From assembly GCF_010015445.1 (NCBI RefSeq), contig NC_053112.1, forward strand, positions 4,136,749 through 4,200,748: a DNA stretch of 64,000 nucleotides, read 5' to 3'. The stretch is from Perca fluviatilis (lineage: Eukaryota > Chordata > Actinopteri > Perciformes > Percidae). The position numbers and the translations under genes were made by a program. This document shows, piece by piece, positions 20,793-33,655 of the stretch (positions are counted from its first letter, which is position 1; every line of letters begins with the position of its first letter). Below the pieces are notes generated by a model. It saw only the letters and a program-made list of their open reading frames with translations. It had not been told where the DNA came from and did not search any database.

Positions 20793-22083
20793 CCAACGGT
20801 AAATTCAGAGGGTGAAAAATACAAATTGGAATTATTTTCCAGATTGATTCACGGGTAAATCCATGGGCGTCAGTTTGGTTTGAAATGTGCCGGGACAGAG
20901 ACGCATTTGGAAGTACATTTCCAGAAGTGCTGGGTACAATGACGCATACTTTTTTTCTCTTTCGCACAGGTCACGTTTGAAAGATGCTATCCTGTAGCTT
21001 ACTAATGAATAAAAACGTGGTTTAATGTACGTAAACAATGATCAATGATAACCAAACTAAACTGGTTAAAACTGGCTAAAAACTGGTTAAAACTGTCAAA
21101 AAATTGAACCCAAAGTCCTATTATTATGGACGTTATCTGACATCTGACGCGTTTCTTCTTCACATTTTCAGCAGGGCAGCAGAGCGGCTGTGGGTTGACT
21201 CGAACAGTTCTCATGGGCTTTATAAGTCCTAACATGAAGAAGCTTAATGTGGTTTAATGTACCTAAACAACGATCAACCATCACCACATTTCTGGTTCGA
21301 TTTTTTGACAGTTTTCAGTGGTTATGAGGAGCAATATGAAAAGATTGTGTGGTAATCATTGATCAGTGATCAATGATTACCACACAAGCTTACAAGCTTT
21401 TCCCTGGCCATAGACGTCAATGAAGAAGAAAATGTTAATCAAGATAACTTATAATCGTTGGATTTCGGTTTAGTTCTTTTGACAGGCTTAAGTGTTCATT
21501 ACAAGATATGGCCATGATAAATTTGGTGATCATTGATCGTTGTTGAGGTAGGCCTACATTAAACTACGTTAAGCTTTTCAACGTTAAGCAGAATGTTCCG
21601 ACAGGCAGCGTTGTGAACAGATGCGTGAGCCAGCACAGCAGCAGAGCGGCTGTGGGGATAGAGGTTGCTGTGGATTTTTGACATTTTGGCAGAATTATAT
21701 GTAGGCTATTAGTAATAAAGTATTAGTAAAGTATTTTATTCCAGACGCCAGCTTTTATTTTGAAAAGTAGAAGCGCGGGGACGGCACCCGGGCCGGGATG
21801 GCATGAGACGGTCGGCATGACATGGGAGCGGCTAGGCTGCAGCCATACAGTCTTGGTCTAGTGGAGGTCTTGCTCCAGATTCCGGAGATTGGATCTCATT
21901 TGCGGGGCATCAAGGAGCCGCTATCAATATGCGGGAGACCCCCGAACTTCCGGGAACAGTTGGGATTTCTGGATAAAGATATAAAATCATAAAAACGAAA
22001 TTTCCTCCCGTTTTAGCGCCGCCACCTGTCAGGTCTCTATTCCCCACCAGTGGGGGGCCATACACTTTGAGAACCGCTGGTGT

Positions 22084-24177
22084 AGGGTGACCAGACGTCC
22101 CGTTTTGACCGGACAGTCCCGATTTTTAATTGCTTGTCCCGAGTCCGACAAAAGCCTGTCGCTAAAATGTCCCGTTTACACCAGGAGCGGCGGCCCGCCG
22201 ATTTTGCCGCGTTTCAGCCCCAAATGTTATGAGTGTAGCCCGAATGTAACTTTGTCCAGTTTATTTTTCCGAGGCGAAAGAACGGGCAGCTACGTGCTGG
22301 TCCGACCATGCTGTATATGTTGCTTATCACCTAGCAAACCGTCTCTGCGGAGGAAAGCTGTGAAAGGGGTGATCGTTTTTCATACAGGGATGCCATCAAC
22401 ACAAAGTTTAGGGCGCAATACTACTGATTTAGTTTGAAGTTAACGGACGTGACATTTCCAGTCACGGTTCAGACTCAAACACACCGGAGCTCTGAAGCAG
22501 ACCTGTGGGTCGCGTAGTGTCCTCTCTATGCTCAGCTGTGGACATGCTGCGGCAGATGTGTTGGCGTTTGTGCTCCGTGGTATTTCTGTAGTTTCGGTTT
22601 CCACCTCGCATGTAGAGCAGCGGTACGCCACTTCCCTAGCTAAACTATTTGTCTCATTCAGAGACCAGAGACCCAAAACGGGGCTCTGTGTCTGTCAGAA
22701 GGTCTGAGATCTACCGTATCAGCAGAGCAATCAGCGCAATACACAGCAGACTATGGTGCAGGTAGATTATTTTCTGAAATATAGCAGGGTGTGATTCTTC
22801 CGGATAAATCCGAATTCCGCTTTTCCAACCTGAAAATGAGACTCTCGGAATCATGCAAATCCGCAAAAAAGTTTTGGGAAGGTGGGAGGTGGGCGCGCGA
22901 TAGCACTGGTAAACATAATGACCGGGCGCGCATTAGCAGGCATTGGTCAGGGGATAAGACCTGAACAAATCAGGTTACGTTACCTTGCGTAAGACGGCGC
23001 CTGGCCAATAATAGTGATTGAAGGGCGGGTCTTAGGAATCGTAATTTCACCATGAATTTCACAGCCGGGAAAAAAAGCATAGACAGTATGGGAAAAAGCG
23101 CAACGATGTGTTGGGCCCGTGGGTGAAGCTAACAGAAGCTAGCTGGCGTTAGCTGACAGCCGACAGCTGACCAGGTGTCTCAAAGCTACCAGGTGATCGG
23201 ACGGAGACAGGGAGTACGTGGACTTGAAAGAGTCCGGCTCGTAATGCGGCCGACGAAGGTCCAGTCGGGAGTTTGGATGGAGAGTCCACTGAAGTCCACT
23301 GTGGTCTGAAGGGATAATCCTCGCTAGATCACTATCTTGAGGTAAACGTTAGTCGGGAGGTTGACAGCTAACGTTAGCCTGCTGAAGCTAACGGTTGATC
23401 GACGGTGAGTAACGTGTAACGCTACACAGGCTGGCAGCAGCACAGAGTCCGGACTTGATAAGTTACAGCAGGGGATAGAAAGGTGTTGAGAATGACCAAC
23501 AACTAATCTAAAACTCGCCGATTGTGAAGCGGCGTTCCAACATAATTTCTTTTGAAGTGGTAAATAGCTCCATGTTTCTGAGTATCCTCAAGTATGGGCT
23601 TTTAATCCTTGTGTTGTCCTCGGGTCAAATTTGACCATTTTGAAAAAGTTTTTTATATCTGAAATATGGGTTTCAACCAAATTGCGGGAAAATTAACATG
23701 GATGCATGGATATGTTTTATGGGTTCCATACAACGTTATATGCAGGTACAATTAATGATAACTTTAATTAAATTTTGGTTTGTTATATACAATTTTATAG
23801 TATTTGGGAAAAAAAAAAGTTTAAATGGTTTTAAAACCGTATCCTGACTAAACTTTAACATACACCAGTCTGTGATCCAATCAACATCCTCTGATCTTAA
23901 CTGTTAGTCAAAATAATTAATAATTTCTGCTTTTATACCTAAAACAAAATAGGTATAATATCATATACATTCGGTTTATTGACCATGAATAAAGAAAGCT
24001 TTGAAAGCTTTTTGACAAAAACCTTTTAAAAAAAAAATTGCCAAAAAGCATTGCAAAAGTGACAAACAAGCCAGAAATCTTTTTATTATGTGGTGCTAAT
24101 GACATTTTTCCCTCAGGTATTTGGAGAAACCAACAAAAATCTGTAATTCTCTAATAATAGCGTTTTAGCCAGGGTTA

Positions 24178-24235
<58 letters not shown>

Positions 24236-25677
24236 TGTCTTGTAGTAAAGAGAAAGATTGGGAGAAGGAAGTGTGTGTGAGGTGGACCTGGTCACCACAG
24301 ACCCAAATCTTGTCAGCTGTTGCTACTCGTCATATGCTGCAGTCTCTTCATGTGGCACATTATGTTTGGCACATTGTATGGGTCACTTCTTATATCATAA
24401 CAAGGTAATACAGTGTGTAATCAAGTGATGACTGATTAACAGTAATGCAAATGCTAAATGCCCTGATAATACCTGTTGATACTACAACAATGGAAAGTAT
24501 AGGCTCTTAACCTTGCAGTTTTGCACATATCCTGTAAGACTCAATTTCTCCATTGCTTTGCACAAAATTCTCCAGAAAGTGCCATTTGATGGTTTATTTT
24601 TCAAAACTTTTCCCGGGGCATACCCCGGACCCCCTTAAGGTGAGCCCCCACAGAACAAATGGCAATTTTACTTCTGTTCTTTAGTTAGGTCTTTATTAGC
24701 TGTTGCAACATAAACAACATAAAGTGTAATTGTATTTGCTAAATCACCCATCAAAACGGTACTATTACTGGGTGCACTGTATATTTTCCTGCTTTTTTGT
24801 CCTTAGCCAATCACATGCCTGAATATAGCTTGTGACTTTATTCTTGTAATAGCCTATTATCACTTTATTTTTCTCAAAATATCACAACTCCTCCAATCAC
24901 ACAGAGAACACATACTGTGTTTATATACTTTGAATGTGCACAATGGTTTTGGACAAGAGCAGTAAATCTTGCTCAAACATCTGAAATACTACAGTCCAGG
25001 GCTTTATTAATAAATTAAAATGAATGAATGTATCATTGAGGTGAATAATTGTCATATGCACATTAAGGAGGTTACTTAACCAACAAAAGACTTAAAACAG
25101 GAGGTAAGAGTAAATGATGCCTATAGGCTACATGTGTGCTGACTCAGATATAATTAGAAAAGTCCATCCAAAGGAGAATAAATAGTTGAAAGCAATACAG
25201 AATGCCTGACAGCCTTACTGCAATATATTCCATTATGTTTTTTATATTTGGATTGTAATCGGTTTCTCTTTAAATAAAGATATTTGCTGCATACATTGAT
25301 TCAGAAAAGGTAGAAATAGGTGCCCAAAAATTCACCAGAATGCAGGAAATTAAGTGTTTAATGCTCCAAATTTTCAATGAATCATTTTAATTACTTTGCT
25401 GTTATTGGAATAAATAACACTTCAAAAATCTTTTTAAGAAAAAATCTCAACAAAAATCTCACACTAAACTGGAAAAAAGGCTGTCACTGCAATTTTGTTA
25501 ATTTCACAGGAAAAAACACTTATTATTAGACGAGGAGCCTAGGATCAAAATAATGAAGTTATTGTCTGTGTCTGACCTGGGCTGGCATACGTTCACGCGA
25601 AAAGCGTGGGCGTACACAAACACACTACGGTCACGCGCAAAGTGTACGTTTTAGCTCCAGGAAATCTGGTCACCCTA
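22084..25677. mobile_element. Nested hAT-like element, 3.6 kb
   Basis: AGGGTGACCAGA at the left and TCTGGTCACCCT at the right are perfect inverted repeats. The left tip is shared with the target duplication of the element at 19,852-22,079. The target duplication of this element itself is unclear. The interior is long and non-coding as far as I can see. Part of it (23,100-23,420) is GC-richer with repeated GTTAGC/GCTAGC words. Confidence 0.65.
24179..24234. repeat. (TG)n microsatellite
   Basis: A pure TG run of about 28 units. Confidence 0.95.
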
Positions 25678-25999
25678 GTATAGTGTTAACTTAGCGTCCC
25701 GTGCAGCGGTGTTTGTGTTGCCTGTATCGTCCGTCTCAGAGCATCAGAGAGAAGAGCAGATATATCAGTGGCACCAGATTTCGGGTAGCCAGGGTTAGCA
25801 GGAAGAAGTAACAAGTAGCTAAATGTTCCAATCAATGATCCATGCAGCACATTCTCGTCTCCCTCCTTCATTTTACAGTCGAATGGTGGCTAGAACGGCT
25901 CCGGGTCAAAGGTCAATATAGAATGGATTAATCTGCGTTATTTTTTCTCAGATTAATTAATCAAAATTAACGCGTTATTTTGACAGCCCTAATTATTTT

Positions 26000-27108
26000 C
26001 AACTTTAGATTGTGTTGTGGATTTAATTCTAAGAAAGAAAGTGTATTTTGCTCTACTCCATAAAGGATGCTGAAGCCAGCATTCACTGTGAGACAATAAA
26101 AACCAGATAAAGGTCTCAGCCACAATCCTGAAGCCAGGGTCCAGTTCTTGTGTCTCTCAGCTCTACCCCCCCCAACACATCAGACACACAACAGAGTCCC
26201 AGAGCAGTGTAGAGAACATCTCCAGGTTCCAGGCGCCCACAGGAAGTGGCTTACAAATATATATTTATATATTAAGACTTGGAAAATGTAAAATGATCCT
26301 TACAACTCAGGCACCAAAACAAAGATTGTTGTGGTTATGTAATTAATATTAATAAAGAGACAGTTTGACTGTAGATGTATGTCAGATATCCGTTGGAGTT
26401 AGTTTCATGCCACCACTCTCTGTTGATGCAGATTGTACGGTGGCCCAGACGGTTCAAGAGAAATGCAAAAGCCACAACACAAATATAACGGAAATGAGTG
26501 ACAACAGAAGTGAGCGTCCACATTAGTGTTGACCCTGCTTAAATTTAATTTGAGGTTTTGAATAATTTATTACGACTGGTTCTGATTTCTGACTTCCACA
26601 TTAGCAGGTAAAGGGGACATATCATGAAACTCTCACTTTGTCAGTGTGTGTTTACATTTAGGTATGTGGAGTAACCGACCGACCCACAAACTGGAAAAGT
26701 TTTTCCAGTCAGTTGGCTGATTATGTCCCTTCCAATGTCACATGTAGATTCATCAATGCACCACCATTTACATTCAGTTATCGCGTTGGGGTCAGAAGTC
26801 AAGGGACCCCATTAAAAAAAGGCTATGCCAGTTTTTGTCAGATCCTTTACTGCAGTAAAAAGTACCAATACCACACTGTAAAATACTCTGTTGCAGTAAA
26901 AGTCCTGCAGTGTACATGGAAAATCAGGAAAATGTAATTAAAGTATTAAAACATTTTAGAAAGTGTAAAGGATCCAACCAGTTGTGTGTTTAATGGTCTC
27001 ATCATCTCAGCTGGACTTAGATTGTCGGCTAGTTTACTTTAGAATCAAACATCAGATTTATAAACTGTGTTATGAAATGTGTTTGTGTGCGCAGAAATCT
27101 TAATGTGT
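26000..27108. other. Unassigned sequence with fragments of common repeats
   Basis: About 26,780-26,910 holds fragments of teleost repeats (TCAGAAGTCAAGGGACCC; TTTACTGCAGTAAAAAGTACC). No gene is supported. Confidence 0.4.
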
Positions 27109-27529
27109 AAAGTAACTAGTAACCAAAGCTGTAACAGATGAATGTAGTGGAGTAACTAAAGTAACTAGTAACTAAAGCTGGAACAGATGAATGTAGAGGA
27201 GTAACTAAAGTAACTAGTAACCAAAGCTGTAACAGATTAATGTAGCGGAGTAACTAAAGTAACTAGTAACTAAAGCTGGAACAGATGAATGTAGCGGAGT
27301 AACTAAAGTAACTAGTAACTAAAGCTGGAACAGATGAATGTAGCGGAGTAACTAAAGTAACTAGTAACTAAAGCCGTAACAGATGAATGTAGTGGAGTAA
27401 CTAAAGTAACTAGTAACTAAAGTTGTAACAGATGAATGTAGAGGAGTAACTAAAGTAACTAGTAACTAAAGCTGGAACAGATGAATGTAGCGGAGTAACT
27501 AAAGTAACTAGTAACTAAAGTAACTATCC
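27109..27529. repeat. 49-bp minisatellite, about 8.5 copies
   Basis: Each unit contains AAGTAACTAGTAACTAAAGC followed by TGGAACAGATGAATGTAG and CGGAGTAACTA. Units differ by a few substitutions and there is no spacer between them. Confidence 0.95.
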
Positions 27530-28424
27530 ATTTTCCGCTAGAAAGTCAATTGTTGACATCAACAAAGGTCAGTTTAAAAGATTTTAATCAGATTTTGAGA
27601 GACTCTAGTCACCTCATCCCGCTCCCCATTTCGGGTGAGTCCCGACGGCCCTGCTGCCGACCGAACAGGTCAGGTCGGCGCAATGAACGCCGACAGCCCC
27701 CCAGACGGACGACGCACGGACACACCGAACAGACGCGAGTCGCCGACCTCGCCAGCAACGTTTTTGTTGTTACGTCACAGGGTGTATAGCTCAGCTGTGT
27801 GGCCGAGGCTATTCGTACCGGGGTGCAAATAGACACTCCGTTTAAAGTTAAACCATGATGTCATCCAAAGATCTTCAACAGGGGTACACCAAAGTATTGG
27901 TAGTTTTTATTTTAATTAAAATGTTTATTCAACATATTCTTAGCAAATATAAATCAGCCTATTAGTGAAGAAAAACAACATTAAAGTTAGAATAAGTGGC
28001 CCATAGGTAAGGTAGTCATCCACAGATCCAGTTCATAAGGATTCACTGTGCTACGTCGTATGTTTAACATTAAAATATGATTTATAAAATCATGCATACA
28101 GTTATTATTTAAATGGCTTAGTATTATATGCATTAAAGAAGGTATGTATAAAGGCTTTAGGCCACCCTACACGTTATTGTAGGCCCAGTTTAATATGTAA
28201 CTTTATTTGATATAATGTATGTAGTAGGGGGTCCCTGCCCCGTCTCTCTTTCAGTTAAGGGGTCTGTGGCTTAAAAATGTAGAAGAGCTTTTAATCTGAT
28301 TTAAACATGAATGCTTGTTGGTCAGCCTTTGAGAAACATGGCAATGAGAATGAATTATTTCCTCTCTGTTGAGCTCAGTCTGAAGCTGACAGGAAACAAT
28401 AGTTGAGACTATGATTATTAACAG
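27530..28424. other. Unassigned sequence
   Basis: A GC-rich stretch at 27,630-27,760 contains many CGAC/GTCG words. The short open frames there on both strands show no domain. Confidence 0.35.
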
Positions 28425-28479
28425 AGACACAGCTAACACAACCAAACTGGTCTGATCAGGGGAACCAGCACACTTGCGG

Positions 28480-28536
<57 letters not shown>

Positions 28537-28605
28537 CACACACACTCAGCTAACCCGACCAACCGGTTCTGATCAGGTGAACCAGCACGCCTGGGTCACA
28601 TGTTA
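28425..28605. repeat. (CA)n tract between two copies of a 45-bp sequence
   Basis: The phrase CAGCTAACACAACCAAACTG (ending in a GAACCAGCACACTTG-like tail) on the left is repeated with changes as CAGCTAACCCGACCAACCGG on the right, with the CA repeat at 28,480-28,532 between them. This is a local direct duplication. Confidence 0.8.
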
Positions 28606-29099
28606 GACACCGCATACACCGTCTCTGTTGTCTCAAACGCCTCTTGATCAAACAGATAGGCCTTCATTTGAATCAACACAGCTGTCATACAGCGGCCATG
28701 TTGGGACTCAAACTGCAGATGACTTTCTGGAGCCTCAGCACTGAGACACAGATATGTAGAAAACATCTGAGAGAAAAGAATGACTAAGATTATGTTTTTT
28801 CTTTTATTGACAGAATACAGTTGAGATCAGGGGCGTGCTCAGACAGGAAAAAGGAGGAACTGGAGGTTTTGGAGTTAGCCCTATACCTCTCTACATAAAA
28901 TAATAACTAATTCACAACGCTATGCACAGCACAGATACAGCTACATAGATACTGTGCATCTATGATTGATTGAAAGTTTTTAATAAGTTATTAGCCTACT
29001 CCAACTTCTGATAAAATACATCAGAGAGAGAGACAAAGAGAGAGAGAGAAAGAGAGGTAAACCAGGTCTGTTTTCTTTCTGTCTCTAACTTTCACATCT

Positions 29100-29794
29100 C
29101 AGATTATTTTCTCTCCCTCTATACCACATCGTGATCAAACTCAAGGCCCGAGGGCCTTGAGTTTAGGTTCACAATAAATTTAGGTTCACACTAAATTTAG
29201 AGCACCTAGTTTTTGACCCTTTTACAAAGTTTTTGGTGCTTTTTTTCTTATGACGTTTTTGTTGCTTTTTTGACGCCTTTCCAGCCGGTTTATTCAGTTT
29301 TTTTTGTTTTGATGTTCTACTCAATGTTTTGCCACTTTTTCGGAAGTTTTTGGCGCTTTACGATGTTTTTGGCACTTTCTCAGACAATTTGGATGCTTTT
29401 TGCGGCCTTTTTCCAACTTTTTATGCCATTTGTCGATGGCTGAGGAACTTTTGGGGGCTTTATGAGGCCCAAAATTTAAGTGAGAAGACTACAGTACATG
29501 AGACATGCAATAATACAGTCAAAATATTTGACTTTTTTTTTAAAATAACAGGATGTCAATAAACTCTACATGTCTGGCCCTGGATGCGGAGTCTCTTGTT
29601 CCAGTCTGGCCCTCTGGGAAACTGAGTTTGACACCTCTGCTCTAGACCAAAAGGCCAAAGTGTGTTTTTAATGCTGGATGTTGTTATCTTCTGTAATGAC
29701 TGGAGTTATCTGACTGTTTCTGCCTCCTGTTCTAGTTTGACTCAGACAGTCTGCTGTCCAGCTTGTGGAGATGGTTTGGGTAAAGTGCTCCATC
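29100..29794. other. T-rich stretch and unassigned sequence
   Basis: From about 29,205 to 29,430 short units of the type TTTTTGGCGCTTT recur irregularly. This is a low-complexity repeat, and the open frames over it are not convincing. Confidence 0.4.
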
Positions 29795-30117
29795 TATTTT
29801 TATTTAACCAGGTTAGTCTCATTGAGATATAAAATCTCTTTTTCAAGAGAGACCTGGCCAAGATAGCAGAACAACTTATTTACATATTAAAACAATTTAC
29901 AATCACAAAACAAAGACAAAAGAGGCAAAGACAACTCAAGTGCATTTCAATTATTTAAAATGCCATTAGTTAAAACATTTGCACGTGTGGATGGACTCAT
30001 GTTCTATAGTTTTAATGTGGCGATGCGAATGGGATAGATGACACTCAGGGATTTTAAGATTTCCGACAATGACACTTGGGGATAGGCCTAAGACCTTTAG
30101 GTTCGTTCCACTCAATA

Positions 30118-31230
30118 GGCAAAACACGTGGTTCCCAGTTTACAAAAAATATTTTATTTAATAAAATGTATATAGATATATATTAACATAAAATGTAGCA
30201 TTCATCACAAATAAGAAAAAGGGACAACCTAATCAGGGGCTGAGGCCTACTGGTGGGAAGAGCAGGAGAAGGGGAAGGAGAATATAAAACTAAATTAAAG
30301 AAAAAGGGTTCACCCAGAGTGAGATGACCAAATCCAAGGAAACACGGCACACAAGAAGGAAGACCACCACCACCCATCCACCTGCAGCACCACCAGCCTA
30401 CAGCCACTGGGAAGGGACGACAAAAAAAAAAAAAGGTTACAACAAAATTAATTAACCCCAGAATGTACAACAAAACACACAACCTAAAACAGGAAATAAT
30501 TCACAAAATCAGCTTAAAACAAGTTATGTAATCCAAACAATAAGTAAAGAAAACAATGTATTCAATTGATAATAAAGTAAAACAAAGTAATACAAACTAA
30601 AGGATTAACTCCTCAATCATTCGGCTAAAATCAAAGAACCACACAGGTCAAAAGTCTGGTGTTGGTAATCGACCATGCAAGCCAAAGGCCAGCGACCCAG
30701 TAGCCAAGCAGTAGACACACTGTAGTTCGCGGCAGAAACAAAGCCGTATATTTAGCAGCAGAGAGTAGGCTGTGTAGTTAGCGGCAGAGACAGCTGTACA
30801 TTTAGTAGCAGAGACAAAAATCAGCTGGTGGTAAAGTCACCTGAATCACCACCTGTAGACTTCGACCAGCTGATGAGCGTTCCCTGTCAATAAACATAAA
30901 ATTAGCATGGCTAAGCTACATTAATCAAGGCTTTTGGGGGCTAGATTTAAGGTAGCATACCTGTTTTCAAAGTCATACCTGCACAGGGAGAGGGAGGGAG
31001 AGAAAGACCCACACGGCAGCGGACATCTACCTGTGACCACACTAGCATTAGCTACAGGATAGCATTTGGTTTAACACAGAGAGAGCGAGAGAACGGACAC
31101 TTACCATCGCTTGAGAGAACCAAAGAATAAAACGGAGCACGGAGCGCACTTATACTGCGCCCTAGGTAAGCAGGCAGAATTAACTGCAGCAAGACAACCC
31201 TATTTCTATGCTGCTACATTAACATAAACC
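30118..31230. other. Unassigned block interrupting the LINE A 3' region
   Basis: LINE-like sequence stops at about 30,115 and resumes at about 31,235. The block between contains an A-rich stretch (30,420-30,435) and no coding domain. It could be a solo LTR or another non-autonomous element. I found no clear target duplication. Confidence 0.4.
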
Positions 31231-31717
31231 TTGAAATCATTTAAGGAAATTAGACACTAGTTTGAGTGTCATTCCAAGTAGAAGGTGCAGCAAACATCAA
31301 AGCCTTTTTGAACAACTCTGTCTGGGCTTGAGGTACATTCAATGAGATAGTGTTCTGGGACCGTAAACCATAAGTACTTTGTAAAAGAAAGAAATTCAGA
31401 TATGTAACATGGGAGCCTGGCTAAAATGCCTTTATATATGAACATATAAAGGTGAGCAAGCCGCGCGATTTGACAGAGAGGGCAAATTCACGGCAGTAAA
31501 GTGTATGAGTGATGGGTCTGCAATTTGAAATCAACCTTATAGCTCCATGATACACAGCATCTAACATATGAAGACATTTGATGGGGCATTCATGTACAAC
31601 AGATCACCATAATCAATAATAGAGAGAAATGTGGTAGAAAAAGTAAAACAAGATTTGTTCCTAAAGAAAAAGCCTAGCTTCAATTTCAACTTTTACTAGG
31701 TTCTGTATATGAAGCTT

Positions 31718-33655
31718 AAAGGGGTGATAGAATGATTATATAGGGTATTTCACACTGTTCCTTATGGTCTCCTAATGGGGTATGTAACATTAGTTGGGCT
31801 GAAAATGGCCTGGTTGATATTTTATTGGCCCTTATGCATCCCTGTGTTTTGGCCCTATTTGTAACAAGAGCTTTTCTTCCAAATATGGTATGGTCATGAA
31901 TATTTAGATGAGCTGCGCGCTGATTGGTTGAGCCTTAGCCCCGTACACACACATAGAGACGCGCGCTGATTGGTTGAGCGACTCGCCATACACACGCATT
32001 AGAGGTCGTGTGCTGATTGGTTGAGCGAATCTCCAATACACAGACATTAGAAACGCGACAGAATCTCATATTCCAGACACTGCAATGTTTCCTTACCAAA
32101 TTCACTTCTGAGACTTTTTTATGCGAGAAATCAACGATATAAAGCTCAAATATGGGCCGTTTTACGAAAATGGATGGCTAATTGCAAATTTGGTAAAACT
32201 GTGTGTCGGAGTTCAGCTGCCTGTGTTAGGGCTCGCCGCCTGGCCTGCCTTCCTCCACAGACCCCGGCTTGCTGTGAGCTCGATTGAGCTCCGGAACGGC
32301 TGCTGCAGCCCACAGCACCTCATACCCGCGCAAAGTCACCGTTTGGGCTGGTGGACTACTACCAAACGCCGCTGCCCTGACAAAGCGCCAGGGCCTGCAT
32401 CTCCTCTCTTCCTGCTAGCTAAATGGCCCGTGTGTGAGAGCGCGGTCAGCGAGCTTGTTACACCAGCAATCTCTTACCAAATGTTACACACATGTCACGC
32501 CACTTAGCTATACAACATATAACTATATGTTTTATAAAGCTAACAACGGTGTCCGATTTCAAGTTAATGAATATTTGTGAGCTGTACGGGTTTTAGTTGG
32601 CTGCAACTGTCCCTCCAATCCTATGTGTACAGATTGCGGCTAGTTAGCTTCATTTTTGTCGTAATTTGAGTATATTTACAGTTTGAATTTCCGTCCACAC
32701 TTATACAACATCTAACTATATGTTTTATAAAGCTAACAACGGTGTCCGATTTCAAGTTAATGAATATTTGTGAATTCCAGAGGAATTCTAAGAGGAGGCT
32801 AGCTAGCTCTCATTGATAGAGCTCCATCCAGCCGCAGGCTCTATCAATGAGACTCATGGACAAGCGGCGTTTATTTTCCCAATCGTTTGTTTAAATAACT
32901 CAACACATTATAATTACACACATTATAAGATTAACTAGAATCTGTGGTAAGAGAATGCTGGCGTAACAAGCTCGCTGACCGGCGCTTTCACTCACACACA
33001 CCGGGCATTTAGCTAGCTAGCAGGAAGAGGGGAGTTGCAGGCCCTGGAGCTCTGTCAGAGCAGCGGCGGTTGGTAGTAGTCCACCAGCCCAAACGGTGAC
33101 TTTGCGCGGTATGAGGTGCTGTGGGCTTGCAGACACGTGCGAGCTCAATCGGGCTCACAGCAAGCCGGGTGTTACACCGGGGTCTGTGGAGGAAGGCAGG
33201 CCAGGCGTGCAGGCAGCAACACAGGCAGCACCAGCCTCTGAAGTCCCAACACAGTCGGACAAAATTCTGCAATTAGACATCAATTTTCGGTAAAACGGCC
33301 CATATTTGACCTCTAAGTAGTTGATTTCTCGCATAAAAAATTCTCAGAAGTGAATTTAATGGTAAAATAGCATATGAACAATGTATACATTTTCTGAGAT
33401 CTCGCGACCTAGATTCAGAAGACTAACTGATCTCAGGTCAGTTGTGGCGCCTATGTAAATGTTGGGGCGTGACCGTTCTCTTAATACAACCATGGGCTGA
33501 CAAAGGTTCCGGTTTTGGGAGGTTGACGTCAACTTCCAGCTTTGTTGGGATTCGCCGTTTTCAGCGGCAGTTTCAAAATATGAAATTTTCATAGTAAAAG
33601 GGTGTCAATGGGATTTTGAGCTTCTATGTATGTCCTATTTACCCACCGAACTGTC
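31718..33655. mobile_element. Fold-back element inside LINE A
   Basis: Arms at about 32,090-32,475 and 32,945-33,365 are imperfect inverted repeats (for instance GGCCTGCCTTCCTCCACAGA against its complement, and ATGCGAGAAATCAAC near the outer ends). They enclose a spacer with two copies of a 70-bp direct repeat (about 32,511 and 32,702, both with GTTTTATAAAGCTAACAACG). GCGCTGATTGGTTGAG is repeated three times at about 31,915-32,030. Outer boundaries are set by where the LINE stops and resumes. Confidence 0.65.

Larger units (their letters stand above)
19852..22079. mobile_element. Nested hAT element (innermost)
   Basis: Ends CAGTGGTTCTCAAACT and its partner TTTGAGAACCGCTG are inverted repeats. 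The 8-bp flanks (TAGTAGGG and GTGTAGGG) agree at 6 of 8 positions. It appears to have inserted into the TAGGG tip of the element at 22,084-25,677. Confidence 0.75.
19249..25991. mobile_element. Outer hAT-type element, 6.7 kb including nested insertions
   Basis: Ends TAGTGCTGTCAA and TTGACAGCCCTA are inverted repeats, followed inward by related ATTAATTAATCAAAATTAA sequence at both ends. A perfect 8-bp target duplication ATTATTTT (19,241-19,248 and 25,992-25,999) flanks the whole. Its own sequence is only about 900 bp (19,249-19,850 and 25,678-25,991). The rest is two further hAT-like elements. No transposase of its own is visible. Confidence 0.85.

Noticed and set aside
22084..25677. Hidden gene in the 3.6-kb hAT-like element
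   Set aside because: The frames are short and unrelated to transposases. GC-rich parts with GCTAGC words look like repeat sequence rather than a promoter.
27109..27529. CRISPR-like array
   Set aside because: Units are directly adjacent without unique spacers, and the surroundings are eukaryotic.
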